Positions 1 to 8,466 of a stretch of DNA of 64,000 nucleotides are shown here, one piece after another. The notes beneath the pieces are model-generated. The model was not told the DNA's origin. It worked only from the letters and a program-made list of their open reading frames with translations, and did no database searches. The translations under genes and the position numbers were made by a program. This DNA is from Mucilaginibacter endophyticus (GTDB taxonomy: Bacteria; Bacteroidota; Bacteroidia; Sphingobacteriales; Sphingobacteriaceae). The stretch is taken from the NCBI RefSeq assembly GCF_003351025.1, contig NZ_QPCG01000003.1, forward strand, positions 202,355 to 266,354. The letters run 5' to 3'. Positions within the stretch are counted from its first letter, which is position 1; each line of letters starts with the position of its first letter.

Positions 1-6
1 CTTCCT

Positions 7-129
7 GCCGCCGCTCGGCTCCAGCCGAGTGGCAGTTATTCCCAGGCCTCTGGCCTGTGTACGCCATACTTATTTACGGCGGCCAGAGGCCGCTTGATAT
101 TTGCCACTCGGCTGGAGCCGAGCGGCGGC
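7..129. repeat. Nested palindromic repeat, GC-rich copy
   Basis: Positions 7-34 and 102-129 form a perfect 28-base inverted repeat, and each arm contains its own hairpin (CTCGGCT-cc-AGCCGAG). A second inverted pair lies inside it, GGCCTCTGGCC at 45-55 against GGCCAGAGGCC at 81-91. The layout (outer hairpin, inner hairpin, and the reverse complements of both) matches the copies at 17451, 34895 and 47710 although the bases differ. It lies just downstream of the last phn gene and could also end transcription. No transposase is nearby. Confidence 0.8.
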
Positions 130-189
130 GGTTAGGGTCGAGCGGTGGTGATATCCATTCTTTATTCTGAAAATTCTGATTCACCAAAC

Positions 190-1002
190 CTACCCCAGCT
201 TCCCTTCACCCAAAATCCTCTTCCTTAAATAATCGGATAGTTTTTCAACCAAAATAACCAGTATAATAATGATGGTGATAAGCGCGGTAACGTCTTTATA
301 GTGCAGCACGCTTTTGGCCATCTGCAATTGGAAGCCAATACCGCCGCCACCAAAAATACCCAGACCAATCGCGGCACGCATGTTTACATCAAAGGCATAC
401 AGCAAATTGGCTATAAATGATGGCATGATTTGAGGTATAATGGAATACCGGATCATCTGCAAACGACTTGCCCCAACCGAAAAGATAGCCTCTCCCGGAC
501 CGCTCTCTACATTCTCAATAATTTCGGTAAAGAGCTTGGCAAACGATCCTATGGTAACAATAACCAGCGTAAGCACACCAGAAAACGAACCCGGGCCAAC
601 GGCTATTACAAATACCAATACCACAACCAACGCCGGTATCACCCGCAGCATGGATACAAATACCTGTGTTATGATCCGCACAGCTTTGTAAGGCATAGTG
701 TTAGTTGCAGCCAGAAAAGCAAGTACAAAGGCTATGAGGCCGCCATACAAAGTACCCAAAAACGCCATGGACAAGGTTTGCAATATAGATATACCTGTAG
801 ATGTATTTTCATACAGGATCTGGTAATTGGGCATAAACATTTCGCCAAGCAAATCGCGCACGTAATGAAACTCGGTAAAGATCATTATAGGGTTAAAGTT
901 CAGATAAATGCAGGCTATCAAAATTACAATGGCCGATACCATAAAAATGGTTGCCTTTTGCTTATACCTTTTTGAAGGCATGATAATATCAACCGTACTC
1001 AT
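190..1002 (-). CDS. phnE: Phosphonate ABC transporter permease (second PhnE)
   Basis: This is an inner-membrane permease of the PhnE family, 270 aa. About six hydrophobic segments are visible, near residues 17-36, 73-100, 109-135, 138-157, 193-225 and 237-258. The EAA-type loop that contacts the ATPase is near residues 171-196 (GAS...IIPQIMPSF). It starts four bases inside the end of the other phnE, so the two are probably translated together and form a heterodimeric channel served by PhnC. It is the last gene of the phn operon. Substrate is inferred from context; phosphite or phosphate esters are possible alternatives to phosphonate. Confidence 0.9.
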   Translation of the reverse strand: MSTVDIIMPSKRYKQKATIFMVSAIVILIACIYLNFNPIMIFTEFHYVRDLLGEMFMPNYQILYENTSTGISILQTLSMAFLGTLYGGLIAFVLAFLAATNTMPYKAVRIITQVFVSMLRVIPALVVVLVFVIAVGPGSFSGVLTLVIVTIGSFAKLFTEIIENVESGPGEAIFSVGASRLQMIRYSIIPQIMPSFIANLLYAFDVNMRAAIGLGIFGGGGIGFQLQMAKSVLHYKDVTALITIIIILVILVEKLSDYLRKRILGEGKLG

Positions 1003-1796
1003 TGCAATGCCCCCTCTACTTTAAACTTTTTCCTTAACATGTATGATAAGCGCTCGGTACCGAAGATCATGACCATAACCACAATCATGGCAGTAAACGC
1101 GCGGTGGTACTGTAGCATACTAAACGAATAATCAAGTTCATAACCAATGCCACCAGCTCCAATCGCCCCTAATATTACCGATAGGCGGATATTGATCTCA
1201 AACCTGAACAGCGCGTAAGAAACAAGATTGGGTATAATCTGCGGCATTACGCCAAACCAGATGATCTGTAGTTTGTTGGCCCCTAATGACTCCATCGACT
1301 CGATCATCACCGGGTCTATCTCCTCAATAATATCGGCCAACAGTTTGCCTAACATCCCTATGCAGCCCAAGGTTAGCGATACGATACCCGGCATCGAACC
1401 TAATCCAAAGGCTGCGATCAGCAACAGCAGGATCACTATTTCGGGCACCGACCGCTCCAACCCTATCAGGAAACGGGCCGTATTACGCACCCAGCTATGG
1501 GAGATATTGGAAGCTGCCAACACAGCAAATACCACCGAAAGTATAGTGCCGAATATGGTACCTAATGCAGCGATGGTAATGGACTGAAACGCAGGCTCCA
1601 GCATATCTTTAAACGCGGCCCAATCTGGCGGAAACATAAACTGCAGAAAAGATAATCCTTTAACAATGCCTGTTTCCAGTTTATCAAAAGTAGCCCCGCA
1701 AACTATCGCGGCGCCTTCGGTAACCGCTATGAGTAAAATGAGCGGGAGCACAAATTTGCGGTACCGCTTAAAACTGTATGTAGCCTGACCTGTCAT
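999..1796 (-). CDS. phnE: Phosphonate ABC transporter permease (first PhnE)
   Basis: A 265-aa permease of the PhnE family with a first membrane segment at about residues 14-32 and several more after residue 65. The coupling loop (ESLGANKLQ...MPQIIPN) sits near residues 168-192. Its start overlaps the phnC stop by four bases, and its stop overlaps the next phnE start by four bases. Two adjacent non-identical permeases with one ATPase fit a heterodimeric phosphonate importer. Confidence 0.9.
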   Translation of the reverse strand: MTGQATYSFKRYRKFVLPLILLIAVTEGAAIVCGATFDKLETGIVKGLSFLQFMFPPDWAAFKDMLEPAFQSITIAALGTIFGTILSVVFAVLAASNISHSWVRNTARFLIGLERSVPEIVILLLLIAAFGLGSMPGIVSLTLGCIGMLGKLLADIIEEIDPVMIESMESLGANKLQIIWFGVMPQIIPNLVSYALFRFEINIRLSVILGAIGAGGIGYELDYSFSMLQYHRAFTAMIVVMVMIFGTERLSYMLRKKFKVEGALQ

Positions 1797-2593
1797 ATCC
1801 TTACAATTTCGGGTGTAGGTATGGCGTGCTCATACTGCTCCATTTGCGCCAGTTCTTCGCCATAAATATCTTCAAGTGTTTTGTTGGAGAGTTTTGGATC
1901 GCCATCATAAACAACCTGTCCGTCCTTTATCGCTATAACGCGGGTGCAGTATTTGGCAGTCATTTCGGGTTGATGAAACACGCCTACAACCGGGATATTT
2001 TCTGATAACGGGCGGATCAGCTTCATGATCACCTTGGCATTGCTTGGGTCGAGGTTGGAGATGGGCTCATCGGCCAGTAACAAGGTAGGCGACTGAAAAA
2101 TAGCCCTCGCAATCGCTACACGCTGCATTTCGCCACCGCTTAAACTGCCCGTACGGTTCTGTGCCAGGTGAGCCATTTTTACTTTTTCCAGGGCCAGCAA
2201 TGCTTCTTCGGCTTCCTTGTCAGTAAAACCATAAACCAGGCTCCGGATGGTACTAATCTGCCCTAACCGGCCAATCATTACATTCTCCAGTACTGATAGA
2301 CGCTTCACCAAATGATATCCCTGGAAAATAACGCCTATCCGTTCGCGCACATGACGCAGTTGCTTTTTGCTGCTCTGGCAGATGTCATGCTTTTCACCGT
2401 GCTCATCCTCTACCAATACCGAACCTTCATCGGGCTTCAGCAAACCATTCAGGCACCGAAGCGTAAGCGTTTTCCCCGCCCCACTTGGCCCCAAAATCCC
2501 TACAAACTCTCCTTTTTTAACGGTAAAATCGATACCGTTTAACAACTTACGCCCGTTGGGCAGTGTTTTGGTTAAACCTTTTACTTCAATCAT
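1793..2593 (-). CDS. phnC: Phosphonate ABC transporter ATP-binding protein PhnC
   Basis: Cytoplasmic ABC ATPase of 266 aa that powers the two PhnE permeases. Walker A is GPSGAGKT near residue 36, the signature is LSGGEMQR near residue 153, and Walker B is LLLADEP with a following D-loop SNLD. Length and motifs fit PhnC. It is preceded by a 218-base gap filled with a palindromic repeat, so it may be transcribed separately from, or less than, the phnD genes upstream. Confidence 0.92.
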   Translation of the reverse strand: MIEVKGLTKTLPNGRKLLNGIDFTVKKGEFVGILGPSGAGKTLTLRCLNGLLKPDEGSVLVEDEHGEKHDICQSSKKQLRHVRERIGVIFQGYHLVKRLSVLENVMIGRLGQISTIRSLVYGFTDKEAEEALLALEKVKMAHLAQNRTGSLSGGEMQRVAIARAIFQSPTLLLADEPISNLDPSNAKVIMKLIRPLSENIPVVGVFHQPEMTAKYCTRVIAIKDGQVVYDGDPKLSNKTLEDIYGEELAQMEQYEHAIPTPEIVRI

Positions 2594-2621
2594 CGCGCTT
2601 ATGCTTTAGTATGCTTTCTTG

Positions 2622-2796
2622 TTCATGGTTGATAGTTCATAGATCATGGTTAATGGTTCATAGGTACATGAATAAGAGTCAAAATACACTATCAAACTCT
2701 TTGCTATAATCTATGAACTTACTTTTTGCCATGATCCATGAACTATCAACCATGAACTCTTTTTTACTATGATCCATGAACCATCAACTATGAACC
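2622..2796. repeat. AT-rich inverted and tandem repeat between phnD and phnC
   Basis: Positions 2622-2649 and 2729-2756 are reverse complements with one mismatch over 28 bases. A third related unit at about 2768-2796 repeats the words ATGATCCATGAAC and ATCAACTATGAAC. The region is built almost entirely of permuted ATGAAC/ATCAAC/ATGATC words and can fold into a long imperfect hairpin. It splits the phn transcript between the binding-protein genes and phnC. Confidence 0.75.
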
Positions 2797-2811
2797 CACT
2801 CTATGAACTAA

Positions 2812-3738
2812 TTACTTAACTACGTTTAAGTCTTTAATTCCTGAGGCTATTGCCCTGATGCCGTTATACATCGAATCCTGAACGGTCATATATGAGTAGC
2901 GTTCGGGTTGTGCGTGCAGCAGCTTCATATAAGGCAAAAAAATACCCGGCTCATCTTTGGCCAGGTTTACATATAGGTTTTGGATCTTTTTAACCAGCTC
3001 CTTATTCAAATCGTTACGTGCTACAATCGGGCTGCCTACAATAGGTTTAGACTGCCATAAAACTTTGATCTGATCTGCCTTTACCAAGCCTTTTCTTTCC
3101 GCAATCTCCAAACCATATTCGGTAGCAGCGCAGCCAACATCTACCTTGCCAGACGCCGCTGCAAGCACCGATGCCACATGGTTACCCGCAAAAATGGTTT
3201 CCTTAAAAACGCTTTGATCCGGGTTTAAACCAATAGTGGTAAGATATGCCCGGGGTATTAAATGCCCTGAAGTTGAGGCCGGATCTGCAAAACAAAGTGT
3301 GATGTTTTTGGAGCGTTTTTTTAATTCGGCTATACTGTTAATGCCAGTGTGGATATTGGTAAAAATGGTACTGTGATACATAGACTGTTTCCCATCTTCG
3401 CCCGTAGTTATAATAGGGGTAATATCATGTTTTTGCGAGGCCAGCACATACGAAAAAGGACTCAGGTAAGCTATATGTGTTTTCTTTGCCCGTAACGCTT
3501 CAATTACCGATGTATAATCGGTAGTGTAAATAAACTCTATCGGCATACCGAGCTTTTTTTCAAGATACTGCTGAAAGGGTTTTATCGCTCCCTTCAATGC
3601 CCCTGGGTCATCACTGCCATAAAGCGTGACAATCAGCTTATGAGGAATACCATTAGCATCCAGATCGGCACTATCGCGGCAACCGCCGGATACCAGCAAC
3701 ATACATAATAACATCAGGCTTCCAATCAGATTTTTCAT
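2812..3738 (-). CDS. phnD: Phosphonate-binding lipoprotein PhnD, copy 1
   Basis: Periplasmic solute-binding protein of the PhnD/PtxB family, 308 aa. A lipoprotein signal peptide ends at Cys20 (VSGGC), so it is membrane tethered. Family features include the YTTDYTSVIEALRAKK segment and the ADPASTSGHLIPRAYL ligand-binding segment. It is the third of three tandem paralogues, and all three start the mature protein with C-x5-LDxNGxP. It probably delivers ligand to the PhnE pair. Confidence 0.9.
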   Translation of the reverse strand: MKNLIGSLMLLCMLLVSGGCRDSADLDANGIPHKLIVTLYGSDDPGALKGAIKPFQQYLEKKLGMPIEFIYTTDYTSVIEALRAKKTHIAYLSPFSYVLASQKHDITPIITTGEDGKQSMYHSTIFTNIHTGINSIAELKKRSKNITLCFADPASTSGHLIPRAYLTTIGLNPDQSVFKETIFAGNHVASVLAAASGKVDVGCAATEYGLEIAERKGLVKADQIKVLWQSKPIVGSPIVARNDLNKELVKKIQNLYVNLAKDEPGIFLPYMKLLHAQPERYSYMTVQDSMYNGIRAIASGIKDLNVVK

Positions 3739-3750
3739 CGTTACAGCGTT

Positions 3751-4671
3751 TTATTTTTGCTTCAAATCCTTTATACTTCCTGCAATTTTGCGCAACTGGT
3801 TATATGCCGAATCCTGAATAGGCACGTAAGACATTTCATGCGGGTTGGGCCAGTACAGCAAAACATATTTTTTAAAGGCTTCAAAATCGTCGCGATTGGC
3901 GTTCAGGTAAGCTTGCTGTACTTTATTAATAAAATCTTTATTCAGATCGGTTCTGATAGCGATAGCATCGTTTACAATCGGCGGTGATGTCCACAGGATC
4001 ACGATATCCTCGCGATTAATAATATGCTCACGGATCAGCTTTTCCAAAGCCAGTTCGCTGGTAGAGCAGCCCACGTCTACTTTCTCCGACTTCACACTCA
4101 AAATAGCGGCGGCGTGGCTACCGGCAAATATGGTTGCTTTGAATGCTTTATCCGGATCGAGGCCAATGGAGTCGAGGTAGCCACGCGGAATAAGATGGCC
4201 CGAAGTTGAGGCCGGGTCGGCAAAGCAAAGGGTAAGATTTTTGGCGCGGGCTTTAACATCAGCCATGGTTTTAAGGCCTGTTTTTTTATTGGTGAAAATA
4301 ATGCTATGATATACCGTAGGCTTGCCCTTAATACCAAGTGTAACAATAGGTGCCAAGCCCGGCTTTTGCGTAGCCAATATATAGGCGTAAGGCGTTAAAT
4401 GCGCCATGTGGATCTTTTTTGATCGCATGGCCTCTATCAGTGCAGGATAATCGGTAGTGTAAAAAAACTCTACTTCCATACCTAATTTTTTGGAGAGATA
4501 GGCCGCAAAAGGATCGAGTGCCTCACGGTATTGAGCTGGGTTATCACCCCCATATGAGCCTATAAGCAGCTTACCGGGAACGCCATTGGCGTCCAGATCG
4601 GCCTTATTTTTGCAACCGCTTACGGCGGTTAACATGGCCACAACCAGCAAAAAAACATTAAACGCTTTCAT
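3751..4671 (-). CDS. phnD: Phosphonate-binding lipoprotein PhnD, copy 2
   Basis: PhnD-family binding protein, 306 aa, with a lipobox ending at Cys20 (AVSGC) and the family segments YTTDYPALIEAMRSKK and ADPASTSGHLIPRGYL. The gap to the next phnD is 12 bases, so the genes are co-transcribed. Its sequence differs clearly from its neighbours, which points to old duplication and possibly different ligand preferences. Confidence 0.9.
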   Translation of the reverse strand: MKAFNVFLLVVAMLTAVSGCKNKADLDANGVPGKLLIGSYGGDNPAQYREALDPFAAYLSKKLGMEVEFFYTTDYPALIEAMRSKKIHMAHLTPYAYILATQKPGLAPIVTLGIKGKPTVYHSIIFTNKKTGLKTMADVKARAKNLTLCFADPASTSGHLIPRGYLDSIGLDPDKAFKATIFAGSHAAAILSVKSEKVDVGCSTSELALEKLIREHIINREDIVILWTSPPIVNDAIAIRTDLNKDFINKVQQAYLNANRDDFEAFKKYVLLYWPNPHEMSYVPIQDSAYNQLRKIAGSIKDLKQK

Positions 4672-4673
4672 GT

Positions 4674-5585
4674 TTAGTTTGCCTTTAAGCTTTTAATGCT
4701 GCCTGCTATTTTCCTTAACCCGTTATACAGTGTGTCATTAGCCACCATATAGCTACGCCTTGTGGTATCTTTTATAAAGATCTTTACATAGGCTTTCAAT
4801 ATCTCCGGGCGCTCTTTATTCATATCCAGGTAGGCTTGCTGAATCCGTTTTTGAAGGTCTTTATTGATATCACTTTTAACTACAATTGGATCGCTGACAA
4901 TAGGGTCTGATGTCCAAAGTACCCTGATATCGCCATCATTGATCATTTTGGCTTTGGTCATCAACATAAAAATGAGATTAGTTGTACAGCCAATATCCGT
5001 TTTACCCGATTTTACTGATAATACCGAAGTAAGGTGGTTACCCGCGAAAATGGTTTGCTTAAAGGCGGTATCAGGATTAAGGCCGATAGAATTTAAATAT
5101 GCTCTCGGGATCAAATGCCCCGAAGCCGAAGCAGGCTCAACAAAACCAAGAACAAGGTTTTTTGAATGAGCCTTTACATCATCCATGGTTTTAATATTGC
5201 CATGGGCGTTGGCTATAATCACGCTTTTGTACGTTGTTGGCTTGCCGTTATTACCTAAGGTAACTAAAGGGGTTAGTTTTAAAGTACGGGTGGCTATTAC
5301 ATAGGCAAAAGGCTGCATATCGGCTATATGGGCCTTATTGGCACGTAACGCCTCTATCACTCCGGTATAATCATTACTGTAAATCAGCTCAACCGGCATA
5401 TTTAATTTCTTAGCCAGATAATCACGCATTTGTTCGCGCACCTGTTTTATCCCTTCTACCCCTTCCGATTGTACAACGGCTATGGTAAGTGTTTGGGGCA
5501 CGCCGTTGCTATCCAGCGCGGTTTTATTTTTACATGCCGAAAATGCCGTTAAAGCAATAAGGGCAGCAATGATCAGTTTTTTCAT
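4674..5585 (-). CDS. phnD: Phosphonate-binding lipoprotein PhnD, copy 3
   Basis: PhnD-family binding protein, 303 aa, with a lipoprotein signal ending at Cys18 (AFSAC). It has YSNDYTGVIEALRANK and VEPASASGHLIPRAYL where copies 1 and 2 have YTTDY and ADPASTSGH, so it is the most divergent at the ligand-facing segments. It is the first binding-protein gene in transcript order, two bases before copy 2. Confidence 0.9.
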   Translation of the reverse strand: MKKLIIAALIALTAFSACKNKTALDSNGVPQTLTIAVVQSEGVEGIKQVREQMRDYLAKKLNMPVELIYSNDYTGVIEALRANKAHIADMQPFAYVIATRTLKLTPLVTLGNNGKPTTYKSVIIANAHGNIKTMDDVKAHSKNLVLGFVEPASASGHLIPRAYLNSIGLNPDTAFKQTIFAGNHLTSVLSVKSGKTDIGCTTNLIFMLMTKAKMINDGDIRVLWTSDPIVSDPIVVKSDINKDLQKRIQQAYLDMNKERPEILKAYVKIFIKDTTRRSYMVANDTLYNGLRKIAGSIKSLKAN

Positions 5586-5594
5586 AGGAGATGA

Positions 5595-6248
5595 TTAACA
5601 GTACTTATCAATGAATACTTCTAAATTGAGCAGATCGTTAAAGTTTTGTTCCAATGTTTCGCGGTCCCAGTTCCACCATTCGCTGGCCAGCAGCTTTTCG
5701 ATAGTGGCATCGTCAAATCGCTTTTTGATCACTTTTGCGGCCACGCCAACGGCTATTTCATAAGGGCCAACATCTTTAGTCACTATGGCTCCCGATCCTA
5801 TTATGGCTCCGGTACCAATATTTACGCCCGGCATAATTACCGCGCCATGGCCTATCCAAACATCATGGCCAATAGTACATTTATGGTCCCGGCGCCATTG
5901 AAAAAACTCCTGGTCATCCTCGCCCAAGCCATAATGGGCACGGCGATAGGTCATATGGTGTTGTGTAACCCTCCATTGCGGATGATTACCGGGGTTGATA
6001 CGCACGCTGTTGGCTATGGAGCAGTATTTGCCTATTTCGGAATAAATGATCTGTACGTTACCGGCGGTGTAACTATAATCGCCAAAGGTTGATTCAACCA
6101 GCCAGGTACCTGCACCAAGGGCTGTCCAGGGGCCAAGGCTGCTGTCTTTCACAATACAACTGGAATGGATATAGGGCTCCTCCCCCAACTGGTGTCCCTG
6201 CTTTTGTTCGGTAACCGGCGGGTAGTTTTCAAAATATTTCATCACCAA
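5595..6248 (-). CDS. Phn-cluster hexapeptide-repeat acyltransferase
   Basis: A 217-aa left-handed beta-helix protein with hexapeptide repeats from about residue 30 to 165 (for example IGHDVWIGHGAVIMPGVNIG). This matches the hexapeptide transferase family often found inside C-P lyase operons, related to chloramphenicol or virginiamycin acetyltransferases. A role in acetylating aminoalkylphosphonates or a pathway intermediate is inferred and not demonstrated by sequence. The start could be Met1 or Met3. The gap to phnD is nine bases. Confidence 0.85.
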   Translation of the reverse strand: MVMKYFENYPPVTEQKQGHQLGEEPYIHSSCIVKDSSLGPWTALGAGTWLVESTFGDYSYTAGNVQIIYSEIGKYCSIANSVRINPGNHPQWRVTQHHMTYRRAHYGLGEDDQEFFQWRRDHKCTIGHDVWIGHGAVIMPGVNIGTGAIIGSGAIVTKDVGPYEIAVGVAAKVIKKRFDDATIEKLLASEWWNWDRETLEQNFNDLLNLEVFIDKYC

Positions 6249-6257
6249 AAAATTTGA

Positions 6258-7064
6258 TTAAAATTGATGAACGGGGTAATTATCCTTCTTCATAAAATTG
6301 GCCAGGTGATGGTACCTCCTGAGCCCGGTAATCGCGATATTGAAGTAATTATCCTCAACAGCCAGGCTTTCGTTAATCTCGCTGATCACACCGGCCAAAT
6401 GTTCTTTTTGATTTTTGTTGAGGTTTTGTTCGATGTAGGTTAACGTAATATGACCGATGAAAGGGCGGGTCATTTTAACATCCAACTTTGCCAGCTGTTC
6501 ATCGGCATAAAAAGCCGACCGGAAGTTTACGATCTGATTATAGCCTTCTTCATCCTCAAAAACGCCCAAAATACCTATGGCGGTACCAAAAATGCTCAGT
6601 CCGGCCATTTTCATGCGGATAATCGCTTCACCTTCAGTAGATGGTATGGCATTTAAGGTTTTGCCTACTATGGAAGGGTAAGTTTGTTCAAGCCCGGCAT
6701 ACAGGATATGTTGTTTAAACCTGTCGGCAGATAAGGTATTGGCTACAGTTTGATGAAAGCTTTGGGAAGGGAGCTGATAAAAAGCGGTCCGGGGCGAAAG
6801 GTTTAAGCTAAGCTCCTTTTGAATGGCGGTTAGCCGGGCGGTAAGCGGTTCGTTGCCGGGGTTTTCATCCAGCATGGATACTATGGCGAAACCTTCGTAC
6901 TCCAGCGGTTGCCAGCCATCGTTTTTGTAAATAAAATTACCCGCGGGCCGGGCATCCAATGCCCGTTCTTTGTTTCGTTCTGCCGAAATTTCGTAGACCT
7001 GCCTTTTGTTGTAATCATCAAATGCCAGGTCCATAGTGCTTGCTGTTGCCTGCTTATAGCTCAT
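6258..7064 (-). CDS. 2H-phosphoesterase-like protein of the phn operon
   Basis: A 268-aa cytoplasmic protein with two H-x-T motifs, His104-Gln-Thr106 (SFHQT) and His205-Ile-Thr207 (GHITLTY). The spacing of about 100 residues is the mark of the 2H phosphoesterase superfamily (LigT, cyclic phosphodiesterases). Its start overlaps phnM by 11 bases, so it is tightly coupled to the pathway. No metallo-beta-lactamase PhnP occurs here, so opening of 5-phosphoribosyl 1,2-cyclic phosphate is a reasonable inferred function. It may be a distant relative of the DUF1045 or DUF1868 phosphonate-associated proteins, but I cannot place it firmly. Confidence 0.75.
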   Translation of the reverse strand: MSYKQATASTMDLAFDDYNKRQVYEISAERNKERALDARPAGNFIYKNDGWQPLEYEGFAIVSMLDENPGNEPLTARLTAIQKELSLNLSPRTAFYQLPSQSFHQTVANTLSADRFKQHILYAGLEQTYPSIVGKTLNAIPSTEGEAIIRMKMAGLSIFGTAIGILGVFEDEEGYNQIVNFRSAFYADEQLAKLDVKMTRPFIGHITLTYIEQNLNKNQKEHLAGVISEINESLAVEDNYFNIAITGLRRYHHLANFMKKDNYPVHQF

Positions 7065-8271
7065 TGGTTAATGATAAATTATTATCCGGTTGATAGTCCT
7101 TATTATAATTTATTTTATTGCTGGCCTGCGCCACAATGTGCCCCCTTACAATGGTATGTGTAACCATAGGGATGCTGTCAAGTAGCTTCACGATGACCAG
7201 ATCGGCATCTTTGCCGGTTTCGATACTACCGGTGTGATTGCTAATACCTACCGCTTTGGCCGGGTTCAGGGTAGCCATTTTCACCGCTTCGGGCAACGGC
7301 ATCCCCTCTTCATTATATAACTTAAATATAGCATGAATAATAGCCGGCGGGTAGTAGTCTGAACATAACGAATCAACCGCGCCTTGTAATACCGCGTCCT
7401 TCATGTTCAGGTTACCGGAAAGCGAGCCGCCTCTCAATATGTTTGAAGCGCCACCAACCACATGCATGCCTAATTTGGCCGCATGTTGGGCGGTTTCCAT
7501 AGTGATAGGAAATTCGCAGATATCTATGCCTAAACCACGCATATAATCAACTTTTTCCAGGCTGTCGTCATCATGTGACGCTACAGGAATGTGTAACTGC
7601 TGTGCATGCTTGATCATGGCTTCCAGCTCTTTTCCGGCGATGACCGGCATCACCAATTTTTCAATAAAAGCCTGCTCAGCCTCCTCGGCCGATTTACCCA
7701 TTTTCATGGCGAAGGCTATAAAATATTCCTTGCTGATCTGCCCCTGGCCCGGCGTGTGGTCCATTACCGATAACAGCTGCACATAGCCTTTATCCATCAG
7801 CTCAAAGCAGCTTTCGTAAGCTTTTACACCCGATAGCTCAAATCGCAAGTGGATTTTGTTATTTAAAAGCGTGCTGCCCTTTGACGCACGGTGAACGGTT
7901 TCAAAAACCTCATCGCGGGTGTATTTACTGCGCGAATGCAATTCGGCCATATCATAGCCGAGGTGCATAGAATGGTAAACGGTAGTAAAGCCGCAACCAC
8001 TCATTTTGCGTTCCAGCTCACGGAAAGCCACATTGATAGGAATATCGGCACCCGAACGAGGAACGATCTCGGCATCCATAGCATCGGTATGGATATCGAT
8101 AATGCCAGGCATCAGGATGGCGCCATCGGCATCAATACTGAAACCAGCAATCTGTTCATCAATTTCAGGAGCAATATGCGTAATAATGCCATGCTCAACC
8201 AATACCGAGGTATTTTGAAGCACTTCGGATGGTGTTACCACCGTGGCGTTACTGATAATGAATGATCTCAT
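7054..8271 (-). CDS. phnM: PhnM, alpha-D-ribose 1-methylphosphonate 5-triphosphate diphosphatase
   Basis: Amidohydrolase-fold enzyme of 405 aa that removes pyrophosphate from ribose 1-methylphosphonate 5-triphosphate before C-P bond cleavage. The metal-binding segment DIHTDAMD is near residue 59. PVASHDDDS lies near residue 230, and a typical amidohydrolase tail (NPAKAVGISNHTGSIETGKDADLVIV) follows. It is 195 bases downstream of phnL, with a palindromic repeat in the gap, and overlaps the next gene by 11 bases. Confidence 0.95.
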   Translation of the reverse strand: MRSFIISNATVVTPSEVLQNTSVLVEHGIITHIAPEIDEQIAGFSIDADGAILMPGIIDIHTDAMDAEIVPRSGADIPINVAFRELERKMSGCGFTTVYHSMHLGYDMAELHSRSKYTRDEVFETVHRASKGSTLLNNKIHLRFELSGVKAYESCFELMDKGYVQLLSVMDHTPGQGQISKEYFIAFAMKMGKSAEEAEQAFIEKLVMPVIAGKELEAMIKHAQQLHIPVASHDDDSLEKVDYMRGLGIDICEFPITMETAQHAAKLGMHVVGGASNILRGGSLSGNLNMKDAVLQGAVDSLCSDYYPPAIIHAIFKLYNEEGMPLPEAVKMATLNPAKAVGISNHTGSIETGKDADLVIVKLLDSIPMVTHTIVRGHIVAQASNKINYNKDYQPDNNLSLTNEL

Positions 8272-8295
8272 TTTAACGTGTCTTTTTCTTTTTTA

Positions 8296-8428
8296 ATTCC
8301 CTCCCTTGGGAGGGGTGTGTTGGGTTGCGTGATGGCAGGGAGGGGTTTATACGCCTGCTTCATTGATACGCATATCGATGAAACCCTTCCCTACACTCTC
8401 CCAGGGGAGAAAATCGCACATTCCCGCG
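8296..8428. repeat. GC-rich nested inverted repeat (family B, copy 1)
   Basis: An imperfect inverted repeat: the left arm begins TTCCCTCCCTTGGGAGGGG, and the right arm carries CTCTCCCAGGGGAG then a GCACATTCCCGCG tail. The inner arms GCAGGGAGGGGTTT and AAACCCTTCCCTAC also pair imperfectly. The same order of blocks recurs at 22364-22490. It lies between phnL and phnM, inside the phn operon. Confidence 0.7.
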
Positions 8429-8466
8429 GTTTTATTTCTTTCAATACCATTCACCTAATCAACCAC

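Noticed and set aside
7..129. CRISPR or integron-like array
   Set aside because: The repeats are inverted and nested, without regular direct repeats and spacers.
430..975. Antisense open frames across phnE and many other long antisense frames
   Set aside because: They mirror strong genes on the other strand, have basic or low-complexity composition and no domain signs.
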